DNA from: Saccharospirillum alexandrii
GTDB lineage: Bacteria; Pseudomonadota; Gammaproteobacteria; Pseudomonadales; Natronospirillaceae
Assembly: GCF_004000275.1 (NCBI RefSeq)
Contig: NZ_RCIP01000003.1
Coordinates: 1 to 64,000, forward strand
Direction: 5' to 3'
Length of the DNA: 64,000 nt
Under the pieces are notes generated by a model. The model saw only the letters and a program-made list of their open reading frames with translations, ran no database searches and had not been told where the DNA came from. Positions 44,926 through 54,548 of this stretch are shown here, piece by piece (position 1 is the first letter of the stretch; each line of letters opens with the position of its first letter). The translations under genes and the position numbers were made by a program.

Positions 44926-45933
44926 GTGACCGCCTATTCCATACTCGATCTGTCACCCGTTAACCAGGGCAGCACCGCCGGTGAGGCCCTGCACCGCTCC
45001 CGCGCCCTGGCGCAGCACGCCGAAAAAGTGGGCTACACCCGCTTCTGGATGGCCGAACACCACAACATGCCCGGCATTGCCAGCGCCGCGACGGCGGTGG
45101 CGCTCGGCTTTGTCGCCGAAGGCACCCAGCGCATCCGCATCGGTGCCGGTGGCGTCATGCTGCCCAATCACGCGCCTCTGACCATCGCCGAACAGTTCGG
45201 CACCCTGGCCGCCCTCTACCCGGACCGGGTGGACCTTGGCCTCGGCCGCGCGCCCGGCACCGATGGCGCCACCATGCGGGCCCTGCGCCGCAACCCAATG
45301 AACGCTGCCGATACCTTCCCGGACGATGTGCAGGAACTGCTGCACTACTTTGAAGCGGTGCAGCCGGGTCAGACGGTGCAGGCCGTGCCCGGCGCTGGCT
45401 TGAAAGTACCGGTCTGGTTGCTCGGCTCCAGCCTCTACAGTGCCCAGCTTGCCGCCGCACTCGGCCTGCCGTTCGCCTTCGCCTCGCACTTTGCGCCCGA
45501 CCATCTCGATCAGGCCCTGGCCATTTACCGCGAACGCTTCAAGCCTTCCGAGTATCTGGATGCTCCCTACGCCATGGCGGCCGTGAATGTGTTTGCGGCC
45601 GACACCGAGCATCAGGCCCGGGTGCTGAAAACCTCGGTCGAACAGCAATTCATGGCGCTGCGTCGGGGCACACCGGGCCCTTTGAAACCCCCGGTCGAAC
45701 CGGATCAGGTCGGCAGCCCGATTGAGCGCGCCCAGGTGGATCACGCTCTGGCTGAATCGGCCGTGGGCACACCCGGCCAGGTGGAAGCCTGGCTGCGCCG
45801 CTTCATTGACCGGACTGACGTCGACGAAATCATCTTTACCGGCCAGATGTTCGACGACAAGGCGCGGTTCAAATCGTTCGACATAGCGGCCGATGCGATG
45901 CGAGCCATCGCCGCCACCCAGGTGGCCGTATAA
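44926..45933 (+). CDS. Luciferase-like (LLM class) flavin-dependent monooxygenase
   Basis: A 335-residue cytoplasmic TIM-barrel protein of the bacterial luciferase-like group. Typical stretches are [19 protein letters not shown] near the start, [19 protein letters not shown] (about 41-59), [20 protein letters not shown], and [12 protein letters not shown]. Such enzymes use FMNH2 and O2; the substrate is unknown, and the YhbW/MsnO8-like short members are the closest look. The start is GTG at 44926 with GGAGG before it. Confidence 0.85.
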   Translation: MTAYSILDLSPVNQGSTAGEALHRSRALAQHAEKVGYTRFWMAEHHNMPGIASAATAVALGFVAEGTQRIRIGAGGVMLPNHAPLTIAEQFGTLAALYPDRVDLGLGRAPGTDGATMRALRRNPMNAADTFPDDVQELLHYFEAVQPGQTVQAVPGAGLKVPVWLLGSSLYSAQLAAALGLPFAFASHFAPDHLDQALAIYRERFKPSEYLDAPYAMAAVNVFAADTEHQARVLKTSVEQQFMALRRGTPGPLKPPVEPDQVGSPIERAQVDHALAESAVGTPGQVEAWLRRFIDRTDVDEIIFTGQMFDDKARFKSFDIAADAMRAIAATQVAV

Positions 45934-45977
45934 CCTTAAGCCCCTATTCTCCCAATAATCGATCAGGAACCCATGAT

Positions 45978-47057
45978 ATGACCGACGCCCTAACGATAGA
46001 CCCGAACCAGTCCGCACTGGTGACCGGCGCCACCGGCTACGTCGCCGGCTGGATTGTGAAAAACCTGCTCGACGCCGGCGTCACCGTGCACGCCGCCGTG
46101 CGCGACCCGGACAACGCCGATAAGGTCGCACACCTCAAACAACTGGAACAGGAAGCCCCAGGCACGTTGAAACTGTTCAAAGCCGATTTACTCGATCCGG
46201 GCTCCTATACCGACGCCATGGCCGGTTGCTCCGTCGTGTTCCATACCGCATCGCCGTTCATTCTGTCGTTCGATGATGCTCAGAAAGACCTGATCGAGCC
46301 CGCCCGCCAGGGCACCCTGAACGTGCTCGACAGCGTGAATAAGACCGAAAGCGTCAAACGCGTGGTACTGACCAGCAGCTGCGCGGCCATCTATGGCGAC
46401 AATATCGACCTGGAAACCTCAGGCAAGCCGGCGCTGGATGAAACCGACTGGAACCGGACATCATCACTGACCCACCAGCCGTACTCCTACTCCAAGACCC
46501 TGGCCGAACAGGCCGCCTGGAAAACCGTGGAACGGCAGTCGCGCTGGGATCTGGTCACCATTAATCCCTCCCTGGTACTGGGGCCGGGCATCAACCCGCG
46601 CAGTACCTCGGCCTCGCTCGGCATGTTCAAACAATTTGCCAGTGGTCAGCTCAAGGCGGGCGTTCCGGCCTTCTACATTGCCGCTGTCGATGTGCGTGAC
46701 GTGGCCGATGCACACATCAAGGCCGCTTTCACACCGCAGGCGAAAGGCCGCTACATTGTCTCCGGTCACGACAGCAGCTTTATCGAATTTGCGGAGATCA
46801 TGCGCAGAGAATTTGGCGATGGGTACGGCTTTCCGAAGCGCATTCTGCCCAAACCGCTGGTCTGGCTGGTCGGGCCACTGGCCGACAAGGCCATGACCCG
46901 GGCCATGGTCAGTCGCAATGTCGGCCACCCGATCCGGTTTGACCACAGCAAGAGTGAGCGTGAGCTGGGCGTGCAGTACCGGCCACTGCAGGAATCAATC
47001 ACCGATTTCTTTAACCAGTTGCTGGAAACCGGCCAGATTCCTAAGGCCAGCGGCTAA
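45978..47057 (+). CDS. NAD(P)-dependent epimerase/dihydroflavonol-4-reductase-like protein
   Basis: A 359-residue extended short-chain dehydrogenase. The nucleotide-binding motif is LVTGATGYVAGWIVKNLLDA (about 14-33) and the active-site motif YSYSKTLAE (Tyr and Lys, about 168-176), with VVLTSSCAAIYGDN carrying the catalytic Ser. It resembles dihydroflavonol reductase/cinnamoyl-CoA reductase-type aldehyde or ketone reductases. Substrate unknown. It follows the LLM monooxygenase by 44 bases. Confidence 0.83.
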   Translation: MTDALTIDPNQSALVTGATGYVAGWIVKNLLDAGVTVHAAVRDPDNADKVAHLKQLEQEAPGTLKLFKADLLDPGSYTDAMAGCSVVFHTASPFILSFDDAQKDLIEPARQGTLNVLDSVNKTESVKRVVLTSSCAAIYGDNIDLETSGKPALDETDWNRTSSLTHQPYSYSKTLAEQAAWKTVERQSRWDLVTINPSLVLGPGINPRSTSASLGMFKQFASGQLKAGVPAFYIAAVDVRDVADAHIKAAFTPQAKGRYIVSGHDSSFIEFAEIMRREFGDGYGFPKRILPKPLVWLVGPLADKAMTRAMVSRNVGHPIRFDHSKSERELGVQYRPLQESITDFFNQLLETGQIPKASG

Positions 47058-47090
47058 CCTGGCAAGACAACGGCATGAGAGGAGTGTGTT

Positions 47091-47486
47091 ATGAAAGGTT
47101 GTCTCACCGTGAGCCTCACTGCACTGGTGACCCTGTTCAGCACGAGCCTGGCGTTCGGTGAAACAGACGCCGAACAACGCCACCCGGATGTGATCGACGT
47201 CCGTGTCAGCGCCACAGGTGACAACCGGTTCACCTTTCAGGTGACACTGTCATCACCCTACGACACGCCCCAGCGATACGCCGATGCGTTAAGGGTAATG
47301 ACCGATGAGGGCGACACCCTGGGCGTGCGTGAACTGCTGCACGACCACGCCAGCGAACAGCCGTTCACCCGAAGCCTTTCCGGTGTCTCCATCGCGCCCG
47401 GCATTACCCGGGTGGTCGTTCAGGGGCGCGATCAGGAATATGGCTACGGTGGCCAGACCATGACGGTCTCACTGCCCGACCGTTGA
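47091..47486 (+). CDS. Small secreted protein of unknown function
   Basis: A 131-residue protein with a signal peptide (MKGCLTVSLTALVTLFSTSLAFG, cut near ETDAEQ) and an all-beta-looking domain (VIDVRVSATGDNRFTFQVTL, ITRVVVQGRDQEYGYGG). No family recognised. GAGAGGAG precedes the ATG. It ends two bases before the convergent AraC-type gene. Confidence 0.65.
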   Translation: MKGCLTVSLTALVTLFSTSLAFGETDAEQRHPDVIDVRVSATGDNRFTFQVTLSSPYDTPQRYADALRVMTDEGDTLGVRELLHDHASEQPFTRSLSGVSIAPGITRVVVQGRDQEYGYGGQTMTVSLPDR

Positions 47487-47488
47487 CT

Positions 47489-48550
47489 TCATGGCATTGC
47501 CTGCACATCGGTTATATCGGGCGTCGCTGGATTACCACCGGGCCGAAAGCCGAACTGATCCCGGTATTTCTCCATGGTCATGCCCAGTTCGCGTTTAAAC
47601 AGACGACGAAAGTTGCTTTCGTCCTGGTAGCCGACATCGAGCGCAATCCGGGCCGACGTTAGCCGACTGTTTTCCAACAACTGACAGGCACGCTTCAAGC
47701 GCTCTTTTTGCAAGTACTTCAGTGGCGACACGCCCGTCGCCTGCTGAAACCGCCGTTTGAACTGCCGGCTGCTGATGTTCAGTTGCTCTGCTGCCAGCTC
47801 CATATTGACCGGGTCGTGCAGGGACTCCCGAAACCGTGCCTGTGCCAGACGCACCAGTTCATCGTTATGCGGTTTATCATCATCCGTTGCACTGAAGGCC
47901 GTCGGCGGCGTCGGGAAACGATCAACCTGCATCATTTTGGCTCCTGTCAGCGCCAGATCCCGGCTGCCCACTTTTTCCGCCAGGTGCAACACCAGTTGAT
48001 ACGTCGTTTGAGCACCGCCCGTGGTACAGATGATGCGACCATAATCAGCCAGTACAGAACGCGTATCCACTCTCAGCCGGGGAAACAGCTGGCGGAAATT
48101 CAACTCACTGCGCCAGTGCATCAACGCCGGACAATGCTCAAACAAGCCCGCGGCCGCCAGCAAAAACGAACCGGTGCAGCAACTGGCAACCCGCCCTCCG
48201 CGCTCATAGTGAGCGGCAACGACATCGACCATCGGCTGCAACTGCGCCAGCGCACTCTCAATCCTGGACTGACGGGAAATCGCATCGTAAATAGACGGCA
48301 CCACCCATAGCTGCTCGTCCAGTGGTGTACGGGTATCGGCATAGGCCTGGTGTATCGAACAGTCGGGCATCAGCGTCATGCCGTTAAAGGGTGTTACCGC
48401 CTGGCCATCCATCGAGGCGGTGACCCATTCGAACAAAGGCTGTTCGCCGCCCGCTTTCAGGTGACAGTAGTTGAGCGTGATCAAACCATCGATCAGGCTC
48501 ATGGCCATTGAGCCCACACAGCGCTCAGTTAACAGAATCACAACCTTCAT
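47489..48550 (-). CDS. GlxA-type AraC-family transcriptional regulator
   Basis: A regulator of about 353 residues. The N-terminal half is a DJ-1/PfpI-like ligand domain (VVILLTERCVGSMAMSLIDG at the start; GGRVASCCTGSFLLAAAGLF around the nucleophile-elbow region). The C-terminal ~100 residues are an AraC DNA-binding domain with two helix-turn-helices (LAAEQLNISSRQFKRRFQQA; IALDVGYQDESNFRRLFKRE). The start at 48550 (MKVVILLTERC) fits the domain edge; 48562 is an alternative. It is divergent from the alpha/beta hydrolase at 48653 and may control it. Confidence 0.85.
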   Translation of the reverse strand: MKVVILLTERCVGSMAMSLIDGLITLNYCHLKAGGEQPLFEWVTASMDGQAVTPFNGMTLMPDCSIHQAYADTRTPLDEQLWVVPSIYDAISRQSRIESALAQLQPMVDVVAAHYERGGRVASCCTGSFLLAAAGLFEHCPALMHWRSELNFRQLFPRLRVDTRSVLADYGRIICTTGGAQTTYQLVLHLAEKVGSRDLALTGAKMMQVDRFPTPPTAFSATDDDKPHNDELVRLAQARFRESLHDPVNMELAAEQLNISSRQFKRRFQQATGVSPLKYLQKERLKRACQLLENSRLTSARIALDVGYQDESNFRRLFKRELGMTMEKYRDQFGFRPGGNPATPDITDVQAMP

Positions 48551-48652
48551 GACTTTGTCCATTTTCGCCAGCATTAGGGCAAATATGACACTTATGCACC
48601 GGGGTCGCAAGGCGCACACTCGCTGAACACTCACCCCGTCAGGAGACTCATC

Positions 48653-49612
48653 ATGACGCTGCGACCCGAGCTGTCACACCCGGCCGAGCCCCATTCACCC
48701 CCGGCAAACATCGTGCTCCAACATGCCGAACCGGGTCGAGTACCCGCCAGCTACCGGGCCCTGGCTGCAGGCCTGAACCTGATTGGCCGGGTATCACCCA
48801 CGCTCTCGGCCCGCGTTCTTCAGACACTCTGGTTTAGACCGGTTCATGGCCGACCAGGGCAGCGAACACAGGCGTTCTGGCAAAGCGCCGAGCGTCGCCA
48901 CTGCCTGATAACCGATATCGACGGTATCGACCTTCACTTTTGGGGCAACCCTGACGCACCGCTGATTTTAGGGGTCCACGGATGGCGCGGCACTGGCGCT
49001 CAATTCCGGCACCTGGTGCCAGGTCTGGTTGAGGAGGGCTATCAGGTGTGTCTGTTCGACATGCCCGCACACGGCATGAACCGTACCCGCTTTACCCATG
49101 TTTTCGAGTTTATGCAGGTACTGCTGTCAATTCAGGGCCAGCTCGGTCGCCCGGCTGGCGTCATCGCTCACTCGCTGGGTTGCCAGGCGGTGGTGCAAGC
49201 TGTTTCACAAGGCTTTGAGCCCGGGCATCTTGCCTTCATTGCTCCAGGAATAAACATGGATGCTATTCTGGACCGGTTTTGCCAATCACTCGGCTTAAGC
49301 AGCAACGTACACAAGCGGTTCAAAACCAGGCTGGGGACACAGTCGATTCCGCTCAGCCAAGCCTGGATTGGCACACGCGAAACCCTCTATGAACGTCTCT
49401 CCCATCAGGTCGCCCGCCAGTACCTGAACCATCCCGGATTGCTGATCGCCGATGATCAGGATGAAGAAATACGCTGGCAGGATTTCCAGTCGATTACCGG
49501 GTACTGGCCACAGGCCGAAACCAGCTTCAGTTCCGGGCTGGGCCACTATCGGATTTTAAAGGATGAGGCGGTTGTGCACCGTGTAGCCGCGTATTTCGGG
49601 CGACAGCTGTAA
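48653..49612 (+). CDS. Alpha/beta hydrolase
   Basis: A 319-residue cytoplasmic hydrolase. The oxyanion-hole stretch LGVHGWRGTGAQFRHLVPGL (about 103-122) and the nucleophile elbow VIAHSLGCQAV (Ser174) are clear; the late His is probably in the GLGHYRILKDEAVVHRV region. Substrate unknown. Starts about 100 bases from the divergent AraC-type regulator, with AGGAG before the ATG. Confidence 0.82.
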   Translation: MTLRPELSHPAEPHSPPANIVLQHAEPGRVPASYRALAAGLNLIGRVSPTLSARVLQTLWFRPVHGRPGQRTQAFWQSAERRHCLITDIDGIDLHFWGNPDAPLILGVHGWRGTGAQFRHLVPGLVEEGYQVCLFDMPAHGMNRTRFTHVFEFMQVLLSIQGQLGRPAGVIAHSLGCQAVVQAVSQGFEPGHLAFIAPGINMDAILDRFCQSLGLSSNVHKRFKTRLGTQSIPLSQAWIGTRETLYERLSHQVARQYLNHPGLLIADDQDEEIRWQDFQSITGYWPQAETSFSSGLGHYRILKDEAVVHRVAAYFGRQL

Positions 49613-49619
49613 CGCGGCC

Positions 49620-50282
49620 TTACCAGGGTAACGCATCACCGTTGCTGTGCCAGAACGACCCGGTGTTTTCCAGTGTCAGCCCGTCGATGCGTGCCGCCAG
49701 CCCGGCAGCGGCTTCCTCGGGCGTAATGAAACCGCCAAAGTTAACCATCCGGGTTTTAACATAGCCGGGATGCAACAACACTACCGCAATCCCTCTGGCT
49801 TTAAGGTCAATCGAGAGCGACTTGCCGAAAGCGTTCAGGGCGGCTTTCGACGCCCGATAACCGTAACGGCCACCGGAATCGTTATCGGCGATGGACCCCA
49901 TTCGGCTGGTGATTAACGCGATTTTACCACCCGCCGCCATGTTGGGCAGCAAGGATTCGGTGACTCGCAACGGTGCGTAGGCGTTGATTTCCATCTGGCC
50001 ACGAATGGAATCAAAATCAATCGACCCGAGTTGCTCGTCTTGCAACAGGCCGGCGTTGTTGATCAGCAGATCAATCTGTTCGCCGGACACTGCCGACACC
50101 AGCCTTTCCACGTTGGTGACCTGAGTAACATCGATGCCCTGTACGACCTTCTTCGCTACCGACTCGAGCTCGGACGACGTCTGTCGGCAAACGCCAATCA
50201 CCTGCCAGCCATTCGCAGCATAGTGACGGGCCAGTTCCAGACCAATCCCTCGATTGGCACCTGTAATCAGTACCTGTTTCAT
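49620..50282 (-). CDS. Short-chain dehydrogenase/reductase
   Basis: A 220-residue classical SDR. Cofactor motif TGANRGIGLELARHYAANGW (about 7-26), INNAGLL (NNAG motif, about 74-80), and active-site YGYRASKAALN (Tyr and Lys). The C-terminus (TGSFWHSNGDALPW) is like small SDRs of the CsgA/YbbO type. Substrate unknown. Convergent with the alpha/beta hydrolase gene, seven bases apart. Confidence 0.85.
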   Translation of the reverse strand: MKQVLITGANRGIGLELARHYAANGWQVIGVCRQTSSELESVAKKVVQGIDVTQVTNVERLVSAVSGEQIDLLINNAGLLQDEQLGSIDFDSIRGQMEINAYAPLRVTESLLPNMAAGGKIALITSRMGSIADNDSGGRYGYRASKAALNAFGKSLSIDLKARGIAVVLLHPGYVKTRMVNFGGFITPEEAAAGLAARIDGLTLENTGSFWHSNGDALPW

Positions 50283-50431
50283 CGTTGCTCTCCGTAATTC
50301 AACATGAATGTGACGTGTACGGGTCAGTGATCACGACGGTCCTTCATTGTATCGTTGATAGCCTGCTATTCCAGCCCACCCAGTGACGGCTGGCCTGCCC
50401 GCGATATCGTGCTTCTGTGCTCGCCCCGGTA

Positions 50432-52231
50432 TCAGACCAACTCGGCATCAACAACGACCCGATCACGCCCCTGCGACTTGGCCCGGTACAACGCCTGGTC
50501 AGCGCGATGAATGAGCGTATCCTTCTCGTCTGCCGACTTGAGCAGCGTGATACCCGCACTGAGGCTACAGCGCAACGGCTGCCCTTGTTCATTGTGCACC
50601 TCAACCCTTGAGAAATGAGCACACACCCGCTCAACAATGCCCGTAGCTTCTTCCAGGGAGCGAACTTTCAGCAATAATGAAAACTCCTCGCCACCAATTC
50701 GAAAACCCTGATCCCGATCCCGATCCCGGATGTTGTGCTGAATAATGCGTCCAAGCTGCGCGAGCACACGGTCACCGGTCAAATGTCCATGCTGATCATT
50801 GAACGCCTTGAAGTGATCGACGTCGAGAATAGCGCACGCCCAGACCTCCTCATCGTCGAGCGGTTGAATCACCACTTCGTTCAGCCGATCATGGTAATAC
50901 CGTTGATTGTACAAACCCGTCAGCGCATCGGTTTTACTCAGCTTGTCCAGCTTGTGGTTTTCTTTCCTGATGCTTTGGAACCGTAACCCGAGCGCATAGG
51001 ACATCAGCACCATTTCGATTGCCATTGCAATCAACACATTCATGCCTTTTGGAAATTCAACGCCCAGGATTCTCGGTTGGAACCCGAGTGATAGCAGAAT
51101 GATCCCCACCCCCAGAGAGCCCCAGGCCAATACAAATGGCAGCGCGAACCGATAGCCTTTCACGGCGAGTTGAATCGTTGGGACAACAACGATAAGTGCA
51201 GCCAATCCGGCCAGAACATACTGCAACTGATGCAGCAGAACGAATGTTAGCTCATCACTGACGCCATAACTGGCAACCCCCAGCAACAAGTTGCTGCCCG
51301 ACACAACAAGCACCATCCGCCCCTGCCATTGGTTTTGTAAATGCAAGCGCAGGAAAACAAAGGTAAACAGGGCCCCGGCCATGTTGGCCAGCCCTGCCGA
51401 CAAGTTTGGCGTCACCAGGCTGTAATAAGCAAGGCCAAAGGGTTTGTTCAGAAAAAGCATGTACCCGAGTACTTGCGACAGCCAGAGCACCATGCCTGTC
51501 GCGTAGGCGACGTACAATAAATACGCTTTATCCCTGAGGAAAAAATACAACACCAGGTTATATCCGATCAGCCCCAGTACCGAGCCGACAAGCAAGGAGA
51601 TCAAGGCGACCCGGACACTGGTCTGCTGTGCGCTGGCGTGTGCAGATTGCCACAGCAGTGTCGCCCCAAGCGGCAGCTTACCGGAGACTTCCAGCCAGAG
51701 TGGCCGACCGGTATCGATGTCCTCAGGGATGAGAAAATTGGACATGGTGGTGCCCTGAGTAGAGGCGACTGGGCCGTGGAGCGTATCTTCCAGCGCCCGA
51801 TAGTCCGCCTGTCCTTCAACGACGACGGGTACATGCAGGATGATCCGAGTCAGATGCATCACATCCTGAGTGCTCAATACCCAGGACCTATGCCGCAACG
51901 CGTCATCCTCAAAGGAAACCCGAAAGGCCAGCCATTGTGTTTCATTGCTTTTGGTCGTTTTAACCAGATCGGTAAATCCGGACTGTGCGATCAGACCCCG
52001 ATTAAGAGCCCCTTGGGCACTGGCTGGGTCGGTGACTGCGTCATTCTGTTTCAGTAGGGTTACGAATGGGGCAATAGCGATGTTGTCAGAATCGGAGCTG
52101 ACCTGAAGGGAATCTGACGCCAGGGCTGTCTCTACCGACAAAACGAGACTGCAAAACACACTGAAAACCAACATACACCGCGTCACAACGGTATGCGGCC
52201 TGTCCAACCAACAGGGTGCAAGAGACTTCAT
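50432..52231 (-). CDS. 7TM-DISM diguanylate cyclase
   Basis: A 599-residue inner-membrane enzyme that should make cyclic di-GMP from GTP. In order: signal peptide (about 1-38), a periplasmic 7TMR-DISMED2-type beta domain (about 45-185), seven membrane helices (about 200-410), a linker helix and a GGDEF domain whose active motif is GGEEF (513-517), with DVDHFKAFNDQHGHLTGD as metal- and substrate-binding region. An inhibitory-site RxxD is present just upstream as RDRD. A 6-bp tandem repeat (GATCCC x3, 50710-50727) encodes this part. GGAAG precedes the start. No phosphodiesterase domain. Confidence 0.92.
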   Translation of the reverse strand: MKSLAPCWLDRPHTVVTRCMLVFSVFCSLVLSVETALASDSLQVSSDSDNIAIAPFVTLLKQNDAVTDPASAQGALNRGLIAQSGFTDLVKTTKSNETQWLAFRVSFEDDALRHRSWVLSTQDVMHLTRIILHVPVVVEGQADYRALEDTLHGPVASTQGTTMSNFLIPEDIDTGRPLWLEVSGKLPLGATLLWQSAHASAQQTSVRVALISLLVGSVLGLIGYNLVLYFFLRDKAYLLYVAYATGMVLWLSQVLGYMLFLNKPFGLAYYSLVTPNLSAGLANMAGALFTFVFLRLHLQNQWQGRMVLVVSGSNLLLGVASYGVSDELTFVLLHQLQYVLAGLAALIVVVPTIQLAVKGYRFALPFVLAWGSLGVGIILLSLGFQPRILGVEFPKGMNVLIAMAIEMVLMSYALGLRFQSIRKENHKLDKLSKTDALTGLYNQRYYHDRLNEVVIQPLDDEEVWACAILDVDHFKAFNDQHGHLTGDRVLAQLGRIIQHNIRDRDRDQGFRIGGEEFSLLLKVRSLEEATGIVERVCAHFSRVEVHNEQGQPLRCSLSAGITLLKSADEKDTLIHRADQALYRAKSQGRDRVVVDAELV

Positions 52232-52539
52232 GTTTTATCGGCTTCCTTCCTGCAATAAAGGCAGTCTACCTCCCTTTTTTACAGTGATCGACCTTTCGGC
52301 ACCATTAAATGGAGACTCAGACCCTCCTTCTTAGGCCGTCTCAACGGTACTGAGAGCAGTTCATGATAGATCTCCGGCGCCGGCTCGCTTACCTTTGCGA
52401 TGTACCGCGCCAACCCTGAGAAGGGAGTGCCGTTGATTGAGCGCTGCTCTGGTACAACTTTCTGGACATATACCCGGGCCGGTCAGATTGATCCACTGCA
52501 ACCAGCTCCAGTCGTTAATATTACCTTGCAGGAGTAGAC
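52232..52539. other. Divergent intergenic region
   Basis: 308 bases between the cyclase gene (minus) and the NlpC/P60-like gene (plus). The ribosome site GCAGGAG for the plus gene is visible at its right end. I see no convincing promoter boxes, palindromes or RNA structures. Confidence 0.4.
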
Positions 52540-53313
52540 ATGATGCAATCCATTGGCCGAATGATGGCCGCTTACCTCAGTCGAGGTAACCCCAAGAATC
52601 AGTCTGTTGAAACCAGCGCCCTGGTTGCCGTGCTACCCGCACTGAAACGGGCCGATGTGTTACTGGTTGAAGGCAACAGCAAAATAAGCCAGGGCATCAA
52701 ATACCTGACTCAATCAACCTGGTCGCACGCTGCGCTCTACATTGGCGATACTTTGCTACCAGGAAGCCAGGGTTCACCGACGCCTGCACTGATCGAGGCC
52801 GATGTGCACGACGGTGTGCGGCTGGTTCCGGTTAGCCGTTATGCGAGTTTCCATACCCGTATCTGCCGGCCTGTAGGGCTGAGCGACGACGATGTAGATC
52901 GGCTGATCGCGTACGCCATGCAACACCTCGGGCACCAGTATGATTTAAAAAACATTATCGATCTGGTTCGCTACCTCTTGCCTACGCCACCGGTGCCACA
53001 ACACTGGCGGCGTCGCATGATCGCGCTGGGCAGTGGCGACCCGACCCGGGCGATCTGTTCCTCTCTCATTGCCAAAGCCTTCCAGCATGTTCACTACCCC
53101 ATCCTGCCAGACATAGAACACATTGACCGTCAGAACCCGGGGTGCATTCGCTGCCGCGACGAAATACTGCATATTCGCCACCACAGTCTGTTTACCCCAC
53201 GGGATTTTGATGTATCGCCTTTTTTCCAGATCATCAAACCCCGAATTGCCGCCGGCTTTGATCCGTACCGGATAACCTGGTCTCATGAGCCATCAGCAGC
53301 GCCCCGTGAATAA
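52540..53313 (+). CDS. Permuted NlpC/P60 (YiiX/YebB-like) papain-fold protein
   Basis: A 257-residue protein without signal peptide. The circularly permuted papain-like core has His in STWSHAALYIGD (H63), an acidic residue in LIEADVHDGVRL (E86), and the nucleophile Cys in RAICSSLIAKAF (C173). Members of this superfamily are predicted lipid- or peptide-cleaving hydrolases; the substrate here is unknown. GCAGGAG precedes the ATG. It is a single gene, convergent with the oxidoreductase downstream. Confidence 0.82.
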   Translation: MMQSIGRMMAAYLSRGNPKNQSVETSALVAVLPALKRADVLLVEGNSKISQGIKYLTQSTWSHAALYIGDTLLPGSQGSPTPALIEADVHDGVRLVPVSRYASFHTRICRPVGLSDDDVDRLIAYAMQHLGHQYDLKNIIDLVRYLLPTPPVPQHWRRRMIALGSGDPTRAICSSLIAKAFQHVHYPILPDIEHIDRQNPGCIRCRDEILHIRHHSLFTPRDFDVSPFFQIIKPRIAAGFDPYRITWSHEPSAAPRE

Positions 53314-53320
53314 GGTCAGA

Positions 53321-54289
53321 CTACCCTACACGGATCACAATCTTGCCCAGGTGATCAGCCCGACCAAACCGAGTCATGGCAACGGGCACGTCGGCTAGCG
53401 AAAAAGGTCCGTCGATAATGCAGTTCAAGGCACCGGATTCGAACAAATTATTGAGCGTGTCCAGCCCCTGGTTTGGTTTCAGTGCCAGTAACTTCAACTG
53501 CTTGCTCGTCACCTTGCGAATAACCGGCCCCACACAAAACAGCTGTAACAGTTTTGGCAAATATCCACCAACCGATACGTAACGCCCGCCGGGTTCCAGT
53601 GCATTCAGATACCGCCAGGGCGAGTGCGTAGTCTTGGCATCCAGCACCAGATCGTAGCGTTGTCCGTGCCGGGTAAAGTCTGTTTCTTCGTAGTCGAGCG
53701 CGTCATCAAAACCCATCGCATTCAGTGCGCCGAGTTTTGATGCTTTATCCACACCGGTTACCCTGCAACCATAGGCTTTTGCAATACCCAGGCCTATTGC
53801 ACCTACACCGCCGCCAGCGCCATTAATCAGAACCCGTTCCCCGTGTCGGATAGCACCTGCCCCGACAAGGCCCTGCAAGGCAAGCAGCCCGGCATGGGGC
53901 AAGGCAGCCGCCTGCTCGAATGTCATGTTGGCCGTCATCGGGTGCACAGCCTTTTCCGGAACGCTGACGTATTCAGCAAAGCCGCTAAACCCCGCCTCCG
54001 ACAAATCGCCATATACCCGGTCGCCGAGGGCAAAACGCGTAACACCTTCTCCCAGTGCCTCAACAACACCCGCGACTTCCGTTCCCAGAATCGTTATTTT
54101 GGGTTTAAATGGCCCGGAGAATAAACGCATCAGATGAGGCTGGCCACGCAAGAGCGTCCAGTCCCAATCATTAATGGCAGTGGCATGCACTTTAACCCGC
54201 ACCTGGCCTCTGCCGGCAATGGGCACAGGTTGTTCCCGCAGCTGCATCACGTCAGGCGTGCCGTAGCGATGGTAAATGATGGCTTTCAT
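53321..54289 (-). CDS. Zinc-independent quinone oxidoreductase-like MDR protein
   Basis: A 322-residue medium-chain dehydrogenase/reductase. It opens MKAIIYHRYGTPDVMQLREQ and has the NADPH-binding motif INGAGGGVGAIGLGIAKAYG (about 154-173). Catalytic zinc ligands of alcohol dehydrogenases are not evident, placing it with quinone oxidoreductase/RTN4IP1-like proteins. Substrate unknown. Convergent with the NlpC/P60-like gene. Confidence 0.83.
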   Translation of the reverse strand: MKAIIYHRYGTPDVMQLREQPVPIAGRGQVRVKVHATAINDWDWTLLRGQPHLMRLFSGPFKPKITILGTEVAGVVEALGEGVTRFALGDRVYGDLSEAGFSGFAEYVSVPEKAVHPMTANMTFEQAAALPHAGLLALQGLVGAGAIRHGERVLINGAGGGVGAIGLGIAKAYGCRVTGVDKASKLGALNAMGFDDALDYEETDFTRHGQRYDLVLDAKTTHSPWRYLNALEPGGRYVSVGGYLPKLLQLFCVGPVIRKVTSKQLKLLALKPNQGLDTLNNLFESGALNCIIDGPFSLADVPVAMTRFGRADHLGKIVIRVG

Positions 54290-54548
54290 AGCATCTGGCG
54301 GCTCCTAAGCTGATCACTCCGTTCTATAACGCAACGGTGCGGAGGTCAACGTTAGCGCCCAAAGAAGTGACGATCAGCCAACGCAAACCAGGGTCAACCA
54401 AACCGCCACCCCGTGTGAACGGTTATTCATTATCCAAAAGTCACAGACTGTAATATGACCGCTGGCACTGTGACGACCTGGCAAAACGCTGAACACTTTG
54501 CGTTTTGAATAACAACAGCCCAACCAAGGGGCGACAAGGAGAGTAGCA

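Noticed and set aside
44953-46017. A 354-codon minus-strand frame opposite the luciferase-like gene
   Set aside because: Gly/His/Arg-rich antisense shadow; the sense protein has clear LLM motifs.
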